This document shows, in pieces, positions 18,060 through 26,170 of a stretch of DNA of 40,496 nt. The DNA is from Shewanella sp. OPT22 (lineage in GTDB: Bacteria > Pseudomonadota > Gammaproteobacteria > Enterobacterales > Shewanellaceae). The stretch covers positions 450,703 to 491,198 of the forward strand of contig NZ_PGVH01000043.1 in assembly GCF_004168585.1 (NCBI RefSeq). Reading direction: 5' to 3'. A program made the translations under genes and the position numbers. The notes under the pieces are model-generated. The model saw only the letters and a list, made by a program, of their open reading frames with translations. It was not told the origin of the DNA and made no database searches. The first letter of the stretch is position 1, and each line of letters begins with the position of its first letter.

Positions 18060-18369
18060 TCTCCATAACCTGCAAAATTTCCATTTGATAACCTCCACTT
18101 GTAATTCTTATGGTAAAAGTATCAAACAGGTGAATACATTGTTACAGGAATGCAGGGTGTTGGGCAAGACATGGGGACGATAAAAACGTTTTTATTTTTT
18201 CTTTATAAAACAAAGAAGAAATACATTTTCATACGTATGTTTGAATAGGTTGAATTCTGATAAAGTGCAATCTCACACGAAGCATAACTATCTATTTTAA
18301 AAGGAAATAAATAACACAGATCAGACCAGATAATTTTTAACATACGACGTTGCGTTTAAAGTATTTACT

Positions 18370-18585
18370 CTAAAGTTTTTCAATTTTTTGTAACGTTCCA
18401 TTATCATCTATCTGTATTTTGAAATCACCTTCAATGCCTTTCGGGGTCAAAAAAGGCTTAAAGTGATAAGCGTTAATGTGCAATATGCGACCATATTGCT
18501 CACGAACTTCTACTCTTTTGGCCACCCCTTGATAGTAAGGCAAAAAGTTGTCATAACTTACTGAAAGTTTAAAATAAAATTCCAT
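18370..18585 (-). CDS. DUF2835 family protein
   Basis: A 71-residue soluble protein matching the DUF2835 pattern: an N-terminal FKLSVSYDNFLPYYQGVAK block, VREQYGRILHINAYHFKPFL in the middle and GIEGDFKIQIDDNG at the end. Function is unknown; the fold looks like a small all-beta domain. It lies just downstream of pepN on the same strand, an association common in Alteromonadales, but a hairpin separates the two genes. The start codon is the first ATG. Confidence 0.85.
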   Translation of the reverse strand: MEFYFKLSVSYDNFLPYYQGVAKRVEVREQYGRILHINAYHFKPFLTPKGIEGDFKIQIDDNGTLQKIEKL

Positions 18586-18609
18586 AATAAAACTATTTTT
18601 ATAGAAATA

Positions 18610-18636
18610 CTCGCCATTCGTAGATCAAATGGCGAG
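18610..18636 (-). terminator. Hairpin after pepN
   Basis: A 9-bp perfect stem (CTCGCCATT/AATGGCGAG) with a 9-nt loop lies 7 bp past the pepN stop. The downstream tract TATTTCTAT is only moderately T-rich, so termination may be partial and DUF2835 may receive read-through. Confidence 0.6.
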
Positions 18637-18643
18637 CTTAGAT

Positions 18644-21202
18644 TTATGCTAAAGCCTTAGTTACTTTCTCAAATAGATCTTTAGATAAATTTGGTAAATC
18701 AGCTAGCTCTTGCAACCCTTGTTTAATCATTGATTGACGTTGTGCGTCAAACTTTGAGAACTGAATCATTGGCGTAATAATTCTAGCCGCTAACTGTGGG
18801 TTAATGTCATTCAACTTCTTTAACACATCTGTTAAATAACGGTAACCTTCACCATTTTCATTATGAAATTGCTCGGTATTAGCCGCAGCGAAAGTACCTA
18901 TCAAGGATCTAACTCGATTCGGGTTCTGAAAACTAAATGCTGAATGCGAAGCCAGTTCTTTCAAACGTTCAATGACATTATCTGCTTTGTTTGTCGCTTC
19001 GAGCATAAACCACTTATCCATGACTAAAGGAGTTTGGCTCCATTTAGCTTCAAAAGCTGACATCAAGTGATTACGACATTCAAGTTGTGAAGTATTTGCA
19101 GCTTTGAGTGCACCAAGCGCATCTGTCATATTTTCTGCACTGTAAAATTGCTGCTCAACTAATACTTCATATTGCTCACCAATACGACTTACCCAATTTA
19201 GACATGCGTTTTTTAGTGCCCTTGCAGATGGGTCATCTACTAACTTAAGCAAATGATAACGAGCATTTAATTCATCTTCACAATAAGCAGCAATTTCATC
19301 AATCACAAACTCACGCGCAGTAATCAGCTTATCTAAATCAACAGTTATCGCTTGTTCGACAAGTTCATTCGTTGTTGGAACAGTTAACACTTCTGCTACT
19401 AATGCTGAATCTAACTGACTATCAAGCAACATACCTTTGAATGCATCAAGAATAACTTGATTGACCTGCATACTAGTATTGTTTTTCAGTGCTTCTACAT
19501 TGTTCCATATAGCATTACTGAAGATTGAAACTGAAGCTTCCCAGCGTGCAACTTCACTACTCGCAAAGCGCATTAAATTCACGAGATGATCAAGTTCGAA
19601 TTCAAAATCAAGTTTTACCGGAGCAGAGAAATTTTGAAGTAAAGAAGCCGTTGGCTTTGCATTGATATTAGTGAATACAAAAGTTTGGTTATTTTCAGTG
19701 AAATTAAGCACCTTACTCACTAAAGACTCGCCAGACTCCGAAATGAGCTCAACATCAAAGGGAATATGCATCGGTAAGTCATTGTTCCCAGAAATCGCTT
19801 TACGTTCTTGTTTTAAGTGCAGCTTGTACTCTTGTGCCGTAGCATCAAACTCTTCGATAACCGAAACTGACGGTGCACCTGCTTGGCTATACCAATTACG
19901 GAATTGCTTAAGATCAACACTACTTGCATCTTCCATAGCACTCACAAAATCATCACAAGTGACTGCTTGACCATCATGACGTTCAAAATACAACGCAATA
20001 CCTTTCTGGAAGTTTTCTTCTCCAAGTAAGGTATGCATCATACGAATAACTTCAGCACCTTTATTATAAACAGTAACGGTATAAAAGTTATTCATTTCGA
20101 TTACAGCTTCAGGACGAATTGGATGTGCCATAGGACCGGCATCTTCCGCGAACTGGTGGTTCCTGATAACTTTAATGGCATGAATTCTGTTCACGGCTCT
20201 AGAACCTAGATCTGAACTAAACTCTTGATCACGGAAGACCGTAAGCCCTTCCTTTAAACTTAACTGAAACCAATCACGGCAAGTTACACGATTGCCCGTC
20301 CAGTTGTGGAAGTATTCATGGCCGATGACAGATTCAATACCATGAAAGTCATCATCAGTAGCTGATTCTTTGTCTGCTAAAACATACTTAGTATTAAAGA
20401 CATTTAGCCCTTTGTTCTCCATCGCGCCCATATTGAAAAAATCAACGGCTACGATCATATAAATGTCTAAGTCATATTCTAAATCAAAGCGTTCTTCATC
20501 CCATTTCATGGACTTTTTAAGAGATTCCATAGCATGGTGCGCTTTATTTAAATTGCCTTTATCAACAAAAACTTGAAGTTCAACTTCACGATTACTTCGT
20601 GTGATAAAAGTATCTTCTAATAGATCAAAGTCACCTGCTACGAGTGCAAATAAATAGCTCGGCTTTGGAAATGGATCTTGCCAACTGGCAAAGTGTCGAC
20701 CATTTTCTAGATCGCCTTTTTCTAACAAGTTACCATTACTTAGCAGGTAGGGAAACTGTGCTTTATCAGCTTCAACTCTCACATCAAATTTTGCAAGCAC
20801 ATCTGGACGATCAAGATAATACGTAATGCGGCGGAAGCCTTCTGCTTCACATTGAGTGCAATATGCACCGTCTGACATATATAAACCTTCAAGCGCTGTA
20901 TTCGCTTCTGGTTCAATCTCAGTAACAATTTCTAATAAAAAGTTGTCAACGTCTGCTGAAATATGTAAACGATTTTCTTCAAGTATATGTTCAACATCTT
21001 TGCTATCAATTTTAACACTGACAAGTGAAAGTGACTCACCATCAAGCACTAATGTGACAGCTTCATTTTTCAACCGTTTAACCTTACTCGATGCTGTAAT
21101 CGTTGTAACTGGGGTATTAAGCTCAAATTTTAAGGCAATGTGTTCTACGGTATATTCTGGTGCACTATAGTCCTTAAGTAATTTTGCTTCACGTTGTGAC
21201 AT
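18644..21202 (-). CDS. pepN: Aminopeptidase N (M1 family)
   Basis: 852 residues, close to the enterobacterial enzyme (870). A zinc-dependent cytoplasmic aminopeptidase that completes peptide turnover. The exopeptidase motif GAMEN is at 259-263. The zinc ligands are HEYFH (His295, His299) and Glu318 in SLKEG, giving the HExxH-x18-E arrangement, with Glu296 catalytic. The N-terminal beta domain, thermolysin-like core and helical C-terminal DUF3458 regions are all present. ATG is preceded by AGAGGA. It is the downstream neighbour of prc, from which a strong terminator separates it, so it has its own promoter in the short gap. Confidence 0.97.
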   Translation of the reverse strand: MSQREAKLLKDYSAPEYTVEHIALKFELNTPVTTITASSKVKRLKNEAVTLVLDGESLSLVSVKIDSKDVEHILEENRLHISADVDNFLLEIVTEIEPEANTALEGLYMSDGAYCTQCEAEGFRRITYYLDRPDVLAKFDVRVEADKAQFPYLLSNGNLLEKGDLENGRHFASWQDPFPKPSYLFALVAGDFDLLEDTFITRSNREVELQVFVDKGNLNKAHHAMESLKKSMKWDEERFDLEYDLDIYMIVAVDFFNMGAMENKGLNVFNTKYVLADKESATDDDFHGIESVIGHEYFHNWTGNRVTCRDWFQLSLKEGLTVFRDQEFSSDLGSRAVNRIHAIKVIRNHQFAEDAGPMAHPIRPEAVIEMNNFYTVTVYNKGAEVIRMMHTLLGEENFQKGIALYFERHDGQAVTCDDFVSAMEDASSVDLKQFRNWYSQAGAPSVSVIEEFDATAQEYKLHLKQERKAISGNNDLPMHIPFDVELISESGESLVSKVLNFTENNQTFVFTNINAKPTASLLQNFSAPVKLDFEFELDHLVNLMRFASSEVARWEASVSIFSNAIWNNVEALKNNTSMQVNQVILDAFKGMLLDSQLDSALVAEVLTVPTTNELVEQAITVDLDKLITAREFVIDEIAAYCEDELNARYHLLKLVDDPSARALKNACLNWVSRIGEQYEVLVEQQFYSAENMTDALGALKAANTSQLECRNHLMSAFEAKWSQTPLVMDKWFMLEATNKADNVIERLKELASHSAFSFQNPNRVRSLIGTFAAANTEQFHNENGEGYRYLTDVLKKLNDINPQLAARIITPMIQFSKFDAQRQSMIKQGLQELADLPNLSKDLFEKVTKALA

Positions 21203-21242
21203 AGTGGTCCTCTTAAGTATTTTTTAATTTTATCTTTCAGAC

Positions 21243-21270
21243 AAAAAACGCGCAGAGTGCGCGTTTTTTT
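21243..21270 (-). terminator. Intrinsic terminator of prc
   Basis: A 12-bp perfect stem (AAAAAACGCGCA/TGCGCGTTTTTT) with a 3-nt loop. The A and T tracts on both sides make it bidirectional in principle. It lies 17 bp after the prc stop. Confidence 0.92.
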
Positions 21271-21286
21271 AATTTATTTATTGAAG

Positions 21287-23332
21287 TTACTTTTTCTTAG
21301 TTAAGCTAACTAAATCTAAAGTTATATCCGCTGTTTGTTCAAGAAGTACATCAGGTAACTCTTCTTTATCTTTCAGTTTAGATAATTCATCGAGGTCTTT
21401 CACTGGCTTTTGACCTTTTGCTACACGACGTTCATTAGCGCGTTGTAGCGCTTTATCATCTTCTTCTTTTTGCAACGCTTTACGTTTTGATAAGTCCAAA
21501 GAAACGCTCTTTTCGTCTCGAAGCTTACGATACTCTTTGATGTCATCTCTGATATAACCAAACTCAACATTATTTTTGATACGAGCATCATAATCTTTGG
21601 TCAGTTCAGAAATTATCATTGGCGTAATATCATTGAATTTATGATATTTAGCCGCAGGAACTTTATCCCATGGTAATGCATTATCTTCTTCAGATTCACC
21701 AAACTCACCAGGTTTAAGCGCACTTGGGAACATGATGTCTGGAGTAACGCCTTTCAACTGAGTGCTACCACCATTAATACGATAAAACTTAGCAATTGTG
21801 TATTGCACACTGCCTAACGGTTTATCATACAAATCATAAATACGTTGTAATGGCTTATGTTGCTGTACGGTGCCTTTACCAAATGTTGACTCACCAACGA
21901 TTAAAGCTCGTCCATAATCTTGCATAGCAGCCGCAAAAATTTCTGATGCTGAAGCACTATAACGATCAACCATTACGGTTAATGGTCCTGAATACGTAAC
22001 ACTACCATCATTATCACGGTTTTGAACAACTTGGCCATTGGCATAACGAACTTGTACTGCTGGGCCCATGTCGATGAACAACCCAGTAAGTAACGTTGCT
22101 TCTGTCAATGCACCACCACCATTTCCTCGTAAATCGATGATGATACCTTCAACGTTTTCTTTCTTGAGCTTGGCAAGTTCTTTCGTTACATCTTTTGAAA
22201 GGTTTACATAAAAACCAGGAATTTCAATGACACCTACCTTACGTTTTTCGTAAGCACCAACATCGCCTTCAATAACTTTAGAGCTTGCAGCCCTATCTTC
22301 TAGGCGAATTTTGTCACGAGTGATAACCACTTCAACGGGCTTAGCACTTGAGCCTGCTTTTTTCTTTAGTACTTGTAAAGTAACTTTTGTCCCTTTAGGA
22401 CCTTTAATAAGATCGACTACATCATCTAGACGCCAGCCAATAATATCGACAATTTTTTCGCCTGCTTGACCGACACCAATGATTTTATCGCCAGCTTCTA
22501 ACTCTTCACTTTTAGCCGCAGGGCCGCCTTTTACAAGGCTACGAATCATAGTGTAATCATCTTCAGCTTGTAATACTGCTCCAATACCTTCAAGACTTAA
22601 GTTCATTTCTTGTTGGAAGCGTTCAGCATTTCGTGGTGACAAGTAGCTTGTATGCGGCTCAATTGAACGTGCGAATGAATTCATTAAAATTTGGAAAACA
22701 TCTTCACTATTAGTTTGAGTCAAGCGTTTAAGAGCGTTGTTGTATCTTTTGGATAAGATCTCAACAATTTCACTCCATTTTTTATCCGTCAATTTTAGGT
22801 TTAAAGCATCATACTTAACACGTTGACGCCATAACTCATGAATCTCTGCTTCAGATTTTGGCCAATTAGCGTGCTCACGATCATAATCGTACTTATCGCC
22901 AACTTTATTGAAATCAAACGGTTTTTTATCATCAAGTAGACTTAAAGCGTAAACAAAACCTTGATAGCGACGTTTTTGAACAAGATCATAAATCTTGTAA
23001 GCTTCATTTAAGTTGCCGCTGGTGAGCATTTTATCAAAATCATCTTGATACTGCTTTAATCCATCAACATCAGCTTGCGTAAGAATATTGCGTCGAAAAT
23101 CTAAGAGTTTCAAATAACGGTTGAAAATTTGCTCTGAAAAATCAGTATCAAGATCAAACTTGTGATAATGAGAACGTGTGAATAAATCTGTGATTCGTTT
23201 ACTTGATACTTTATGTTGAGGTTCTTGCTGTAGATGAGGTAGCTCGTTGATTTGAATTTTTGGCTCGACTGCCAGGGCATTGAATCCAAATACAAGTGTG
23301 GCCAACGCTGTGGCCAGTTTTAATTTTCGCAT
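21287..23332 (-). CDS. prc: Tail-specific (C-terminal processing) protease Prc
   Basis: About 681 residues, similar in length to E. coli Prc (682). A periplasmic S41 serine protease that degrades proteins from their C-terminus, including penicillin-binding-protein precursors and murein endopeptidases. It has a signal peptide (MRKLKLATALATLVFGFNALA), a PDZ domain (about 245-325, with GGPAAKSEELEAGDKIIGVG) and the S41 core. Active-site candidates are the Ser in RYSASASEIFAAA and the Lys in ESTFGKGTVQ, 25 residues apart as in E. coli. A DUF3340-type C-terminal tail follows. I chose the ATG over the in-frame TTG two codons earlier because AAGGAG lies 10 nt upstream of the ATG and only 4 from the TTG. 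It is downstream of proQ as in E. coli. Confidence 0.96.
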   Translation of the reverse strand: MRKLKLATALATLVFGFNALAVEPKIQINELPHLQQEPQHKVSSKRITDLFTRSHYHKFDLDTDFSEQIFNRYLKLLDFRRNILTQADVDGLKQYQDDFDKMLTSGNLNEAYKIYDLVQKRRYQGFVYALSLLDDKKPFDFNKVGDKYDYDREHANWPKSEAEIHELWRQRVKYDALNLKLTDKKWSEIVEILSKRYNNALKRLTQTNSEDVFQILMNSFARSIEPHTSYLSPRNAERFQQEMNLSLEGIGAVLQAEDDYTMIRSLVKGGPAAKSEELEAGDKIIGVGQAGEKIVDIIGWRLDDVVDLIKGPKGTKVTLQVLKKKAGSSAKPVEVVITRDKIRLEDRAASSKVIEGDVGAYEKRKVGVIEIPGFYVNLSKDVTKELAKLKKENVEGIIIDLRGNGGGALTEATLLTGLFIDMGPAVQVRYANGQVVQNRDNDGSVTYSGPLTVMVDRYSASASEIFAAAMQDYGRALIVGESTFGKGTVQQHKPLQRIYDLYDKPLGSVQYTIAKFYRINGGSTQLKGVTPDIMFPSALKPGEFGESEEDNALPWDKVPAAKYHKFNDITPMIISELTKDYDARIKNNVEFGYIRDDIKEYRKLRDEKSVSLDLSKRKALQKEEDDKALQRANERRVAKGQKPVKDLDELSKLKDKEELPDVLLEQTADITLDLVSLTKKK

Positions 23333-23365
23333 CAACAAGTTGCTCCTTACTTTTGATAATTTTTA

Positions 23366-23412
23366 TAAGCTGTTTGCAAATATTGACTTAAGTATATATC
23401 GCAAACAGCTTA
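23366..23412. repeat. 12-bp inverted repeat between proQ and prc
   Basis: TAAGCTGTTTGC (23366-23377) is the exact reverse complement of GCAAACAGCTTA (23401-23412), with a 23-nt AT-rich loop. There is no T-tract. It could be an RNA hairpin controlling the proQ-prc junction, or a protein-binding palindrome at a prc promoter. Confidence 0.7.
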
Positions 23413-23442
23413 CCTGCTCAAGCTTTTCTGCTATAAGGGATT

Positions 23443-24117
23443 TTAAAGTAAAATATGTTCAGGCTTAACTTTAACGCTTAAACCACTGTCCAGCTGAACC
23501 ATAATCTCACCTTTATTTATATCAGCGATAACGCCAGATACAGGTGACTTACCAAGTTTAATGTTTACACGTTGATCTTTACTAAGCTGTGACAACTCAG
23601 CTTGAACAAGTTTAGAAACATCAATTGCTGGTTTTGCAGTTTTTTGATCCTTAGATTGCACTTGCTTGAAGTTGCGATCTTTGCGCTGACGGTTTGCAGC
23701 AGGCTTTTTAGCAAACTTTCTTTCAGTTTTTGGTTTATCACCACGCTCTGCAGCTAATTTAGCTTCTTTTTCTTGACGGCGTTGCTTAGCTCGTTCTTGG
23801 CTTTCTTTTAGCGTTTTTTGAGCATGTTCAATGTGCTCTGCTTCAAGTTCACCACAAGGATTACCGTCTAAGTCGACTCGAACCGCGCCTTCTTTGATAC
23901 TCTTTAGATAGCGCCAGCTGCTGGTGTAACGTCTTAAAGCAACGCGTAATTGCGTCTTACTGACTTTAGGATCTTCAGCAAGCTTATCTGCTAAATCTTG
24001 AAATAGGCCGATTTTTAAAGGCTTTGCTTCTCCTTCAGCTACAAAGCACTGAGGAAAAATTTCATATAAATACGCCAAAATAGCATTAGTGTCGGTCAAC
24101 TTTTCTGTTGATTCCAT
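23443..24117 (-). CDS. proQ: RNA chaperone ProQ
   Basis: About 224 residues. A cytoplasmic RNA-binding protein of the ProQ/FinO family that stabilises small RNAs and mRNA 3' ends. The N-terminal FinO domain spans about 5-115 (LAYLYEIFPQCFVAEGEAKP, LKIGLFQDLADKL, LRVALRRYTSSWRYLK). A long basic linker rich in Lys and Arg follows. The C-terminal Tudor-like domain holds VNIKLGKSPVSGVIADINKG and the closing VKVKPEHI. An earlier GTG is in frame, but the ATG at 24117 has GGA seven nt upstream and fits family N-termini. It is followed by prc after a gap containing a 12-bp inverted repeat. Confidence 0.95.
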   Translation of the reverse strand: MESTEKLTDTNAILAYLYEIFPQCFVAEGEAKPLKIGLFQDLADKLAEDPKVSKTQLRVALRRYTSSWRYLKSIKEGAVRVDLDGNPCGELEAEHIEHAQKTLKESQERAKQRRQEKEAKLAAERGDKPKTERKFAKKPAANRQRKDRNFKQVQSKDQKTAKPAIDVSKLVQAELSQLSKDQRVNIKLGKSPVSGVIADINKGEIMVQLDSGLSVKVKPEHILL

Positions 24118-24185
24118 TATTACTTCCACATTTACTAGGACATCGGCCGTGAAAAGATTTGGTTTACGGCTCAGTCGTTTATCTT

Positions 24186-24203
24186 CGTCTAAATAATTAG
24201 ACG
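24186..24203. promoter_or_regulatory. 18-bp palindrome upstream of proQ
   Basis: CGTCTAA at 24186-24192 and TTAGACG at 24197-24203 are perfect arms around ATAA, about 70 bp upstream of the proQ start. It could be an operator or a leader hairpin. I do not recognise a known regulator consensus. Confidence 0.4.
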
Positions 24204-24375
24204 TACAATTTTGATATGCTTCTTACAAAAACAGTAACAAACATAAACTAACAAAGTTAGGTTTATCAAGCGACACTAAAGCAAAGCATAGCGCGAGTTC
24301 AAGCCGCAAGCAGCCGCCTATTATAAAGCCAGAGCTTATAATTGCGACCTCGAATTGAAAAAAAATGTTCGATAA

Positions 24376-24834
24376 TTAGCCGAATAGACACTTTTCGAAT
24401 GAAGACACGACCATTTCTAAGCCATTTTTATCTTCTTTATCGAACCTAGAAAGGACTGGACTATCAATATCCAAAACTGCAATAACTTTTCCGTCTTTAT
24501 GGACAGGTACTACGATTTCAGAATTACTGGCTGAATCACAAGCAATATGACCTGCAAATTGATGAACATCGTCAACAAGTTGTGTTTCATCATTTGCAGC
24601 GGCTGTACCGCATACGCCACGACCAAGCGGGATTCTAACGCAAGCAACTTTTCCTTGGAAAGGCCCTAAAACAAGCTGTTCTTCATGCTGAATGTAAAAA
24701 CCTACCCAGTTGATTTGTTCAAGATTCTCATTTAACAGTGCAGATAAATTCGCCATTGCAGCAATTTGATCAGTTTCGCCTTCAAATAGTGCCAAAACTT
24801 GACGGTTTAACGTGTCGTAAAATTCAGATTTCAT
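24376..24834 (-). CDS. msrC: Free methionine-(R)-sulfoxide reductase (fRMsr, GAF fold)
   Basis: About 152 residues; the whole protein is one GAF domain. It reduces free L-methionine-(R)-sulfoxide using thioredoxin, an oxidative-repair step. The three active-site cysteines stand at the expected places: ACVRIPLGRGVCG (Cys67 and Cys77 counting from the upstream GTG) and GHIACDSASNSEIV (Cys101). INWVGFY and VLDIDSPVLSRFD are further family marks. The in-frame GTG two codons upstream overlaps the ribosome-binding site (AAGGGTG), so the ATG at 24834 is preferred. It lies between yebG and proQ on the minus strand. Confidence 0.95.
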   Translation of the reverse strand: MKSEFYDTLNRQVLALFEGETDQIAAMANLSALLNENLEQINWVGFYIQHEEQLVLGPFQGKVACVRIPLGRGVCGTAAANDETQLVDDVHQFAGHIACDSASNSEIVVPVHKDGKVIAVLDIDSPVLSRFDKEDKNGLEMVVSSFEKCLFG

Positions 24835-24879
24835 TTTCACCCTTAAGTATTACTTCTTTTTGCTTAGCTCAATATCAAG

Positions 24880-25161
24880 CTATGCCACAACTTCCAAGTT
24901 TTTTTTAGGTTTTTTCACCATTTTAGGAGTTGTGCTACCACCTTTAAGAAGTGATAGTAAATCATCTTTGTTAGAAGCTAAATAGAAAGAAAGCTGTTCT
25001 ATGGTATTTTCTTCAAGTTTAAGCTCTGATTGCTGTATAAATGGAAGTAAGTTATCAGCAATATCTAGCATTTTGTCGTATGCATCAGCTTCCTTTTTAG
25101 ACGTAAAAGTCATTTTTTCTACCTCTTCCCTTACTACAACGTATTGAGTGATAACCGCCAT
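24880..25161 (-). CDS. yebG: YebG family SOS-induced protein
   Basis: 93 residues. The N-terminal half (MAVITQYVVVREEVEKM, then FTSKKEADAYDKMLDIAD) is almost the E. coli YebG sequence. The C-terminal tail is Lys-rich rather than acidic. YebG is a small cytoplasmic protein of uncertain function induced by DNA damage. The gene has a perfect LexA-type palindrome 13 bp upstream of the start codon, so SOS control is very likely. It may be co-transcribed with msrC, which begins 46 bp after it. Confidence 0.93.
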   Translation of the reverse strand: MAVITQYVVVREEVEKMTFTSKKEADAYDKMLDIADNLLPFIQQSELKLEENTIEQLSFYLASNKDDLLSLLKGGSTTPKMVKKPKKNLEVVA

Positions 25162-25173
25162 TTTTGCCTCACA

Positions 25174-25189
25174 CTGTATTTATAAACAG
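25174..25189 (-). promoter_or_regulatory. LexA box of yebG
   Basis: CTGTATTTATAAACAG matches the gammaproteobacterial LexA consensus CTGT-N8-ACAG with an AT-rich core, at the expected place just upstream of yebG. The flanking A and T extend the palindrome to 18 bp. It is the only exact match I noticed in the window. Confidence 0.92.
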
Positions 25190-25305
25190 TAGATAGGATG
25201 TCATAAAAAGACATTTAAATGCAAAAGGTTTGTAAGAAAAAAAGAAAATCGTCAATGTATTCCAAAGACCAAAAATAAAATATATGCCTAAAGACAAAAG
25301 ATATT

Positions 25306-25332
25306 GCAAGCATGAGTAAACCTCATACTTGC
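25306..25332 (-). terminator. Terminator-like hairpin after yceI
   Basis: An 11-bp stem (GCAAGTATGAG/CTCATGCTTGC read on the minus strand, with one G-U pair that would be a mismatch on the plus strand) and a 5-nt loop, 12 bp after the stop. The following AATATCTTTTG is only moderately T-rich. Confidence 0.65.
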
Positions 25333-25343
25333 AGAGAGAGGAA

Positions 25344-25931
25344 TTAGTCCTTATTCAAAACTAAAACGAAGGAAACAGGAATTGCAGTAGATATACTTGA
25401 AAGCTTTGCAACTTCTTTTAAAGATTCAATTCCAGATACTAAATTAAAATCAGAAGCATTAATGATGGTCGGCTTTAAACTCGTTACCATAGCTTTGTTA
25501 TCTGCCAGCTTGGCGACATAAGCTTTAAAATGTAATGTTTGGATCAAACCATGAAGCGCAACCTGCCCTTCAGTACTTATTACTTGGGTATCACCAGGCT
25601 CCATGTTTTCTAGAAGCTTACCCTTGAGGTTGGCAGATAAAATGACTTTTGGGTACCGGCTCACATCAAATAGCATACTTTGCATTCTTTCGTCTCGAAT
25701 GGCTATTCCCGTATCGACACTTTTCAGAGGAATCGTGAGTTCAAAATGCCCCGTGCCAGTTAAGTTCCCATTAATTGACTTAAAACGATGCACTTCACCA
25801 ATGGAGTTCTTTTTTACCGAAACAAAACTTACCACTGATTTCGATGAATCAATATTCCACTCATGAGCTTGTACACTAAAACCGACTGATATAGAAAATA
25901 GACAGAGTAAGGTAGAGATTGCTTTCTTCAT
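25344..25931 (-). CDS. YceI family periplasmic protein
   Basis: 195 residues with a signal peptide (MKKAISTLLCLFSISVGFSVQA) and a mature start HEWNIDSSKSVVSFVSVKK typical of YceI. The family forms a lipocalin-like barrel that binds isoprenoid lipids such as polyprenyl compounds. Other marks are SINGNLTG, DTGIAIRDERMQSMLFDV and YPKVILSANL. It appears to be monocistronic, with a hairpin after it and a 239-bp gap before it that contains a possible small peptide gene. The physiological ligand is unknown. Confidence 0.9.
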   Translation of the reverse strand: MKKAISTLLCLFSISVGFSVQAHEWNIDSSKSVVSFVSVKKNSIGEVHRFKSINGNLTGTGHFELTIPLKSVDTGIAIRDERMQSMLFDVSRYPKVILSANLKGKLLENMEPGDTQVISTEGQVALHGLIQTLHFKAYVAKLADNKAMVTSLKPTIINASDFNLVSGIESLKEVAKLSSISTAIPVSFVLVLNKD

Positions 25932-26078
25932 GATTTCATCACTTAAATATTCGACTAACCAAAGAGTAGCAAAATTAAGCTCTATAGAAAAATATCATAT
26001 TGAAATATGTTAAAAAATTAAACCGAGCAAATTATCTGTATAAATAGAATTAAGGCTGTTTCTATCCATTCAGATTTT

Positions 26079-26111
26079 TTAAGATAATTTAATTTTTTTA
26101 CGTATTTTCAT
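26079..26111 (-). CDS. Possible 10-codon small peptide gene
   Basis: A tiny frame encodes MKIRKKIKLS and then TAA. Its ATG is preceded at 6 nt by a perfect Shine-Dalgarno AAGGAG, which itself follows a 12-bp hairpin. It sits between DUF2987 and yceI on their strand, about 150 bp upstream of yceI. It could be a leader peptide, a small basic protein, a gene remnant, or chance. The ribosome-binding site is the only real support. Confidence 0.3.
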   Translation of the reverse strand: MKIRKKIKLS

Positions 26112-26121
26112 AGATAACTCC

Positions 26122-26151
26122 TTGAACCTTCCGAATCATCGAAAGGTTCAA
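26122..26151 (-). repeat. 12-bp hairpin downstream of DUF2987
   Basis: TTGAACCTTTCG and CGGAAGGTTCAA (minus strand, one G-U pair) enclose ATGATT. The pairing is perfect only on the minus strand, as expected for an RNA hairpin at the 3' end of the bax-DUF2987 message. No T-tract follows; instead there is a strong Shine-Dalgarno sequence. Confidence 0.65.
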
Positions 26152-26170
26152 AGCAGAATGTATTCTAATT

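Noticed and set aside
18060-18098. GTG start extending the DUF1302 protein by 13 residues
   Set aside because: It would place a non-signal segment before a clear signal peptide; internal ATG codons have acceptable ribosome-binding sites.
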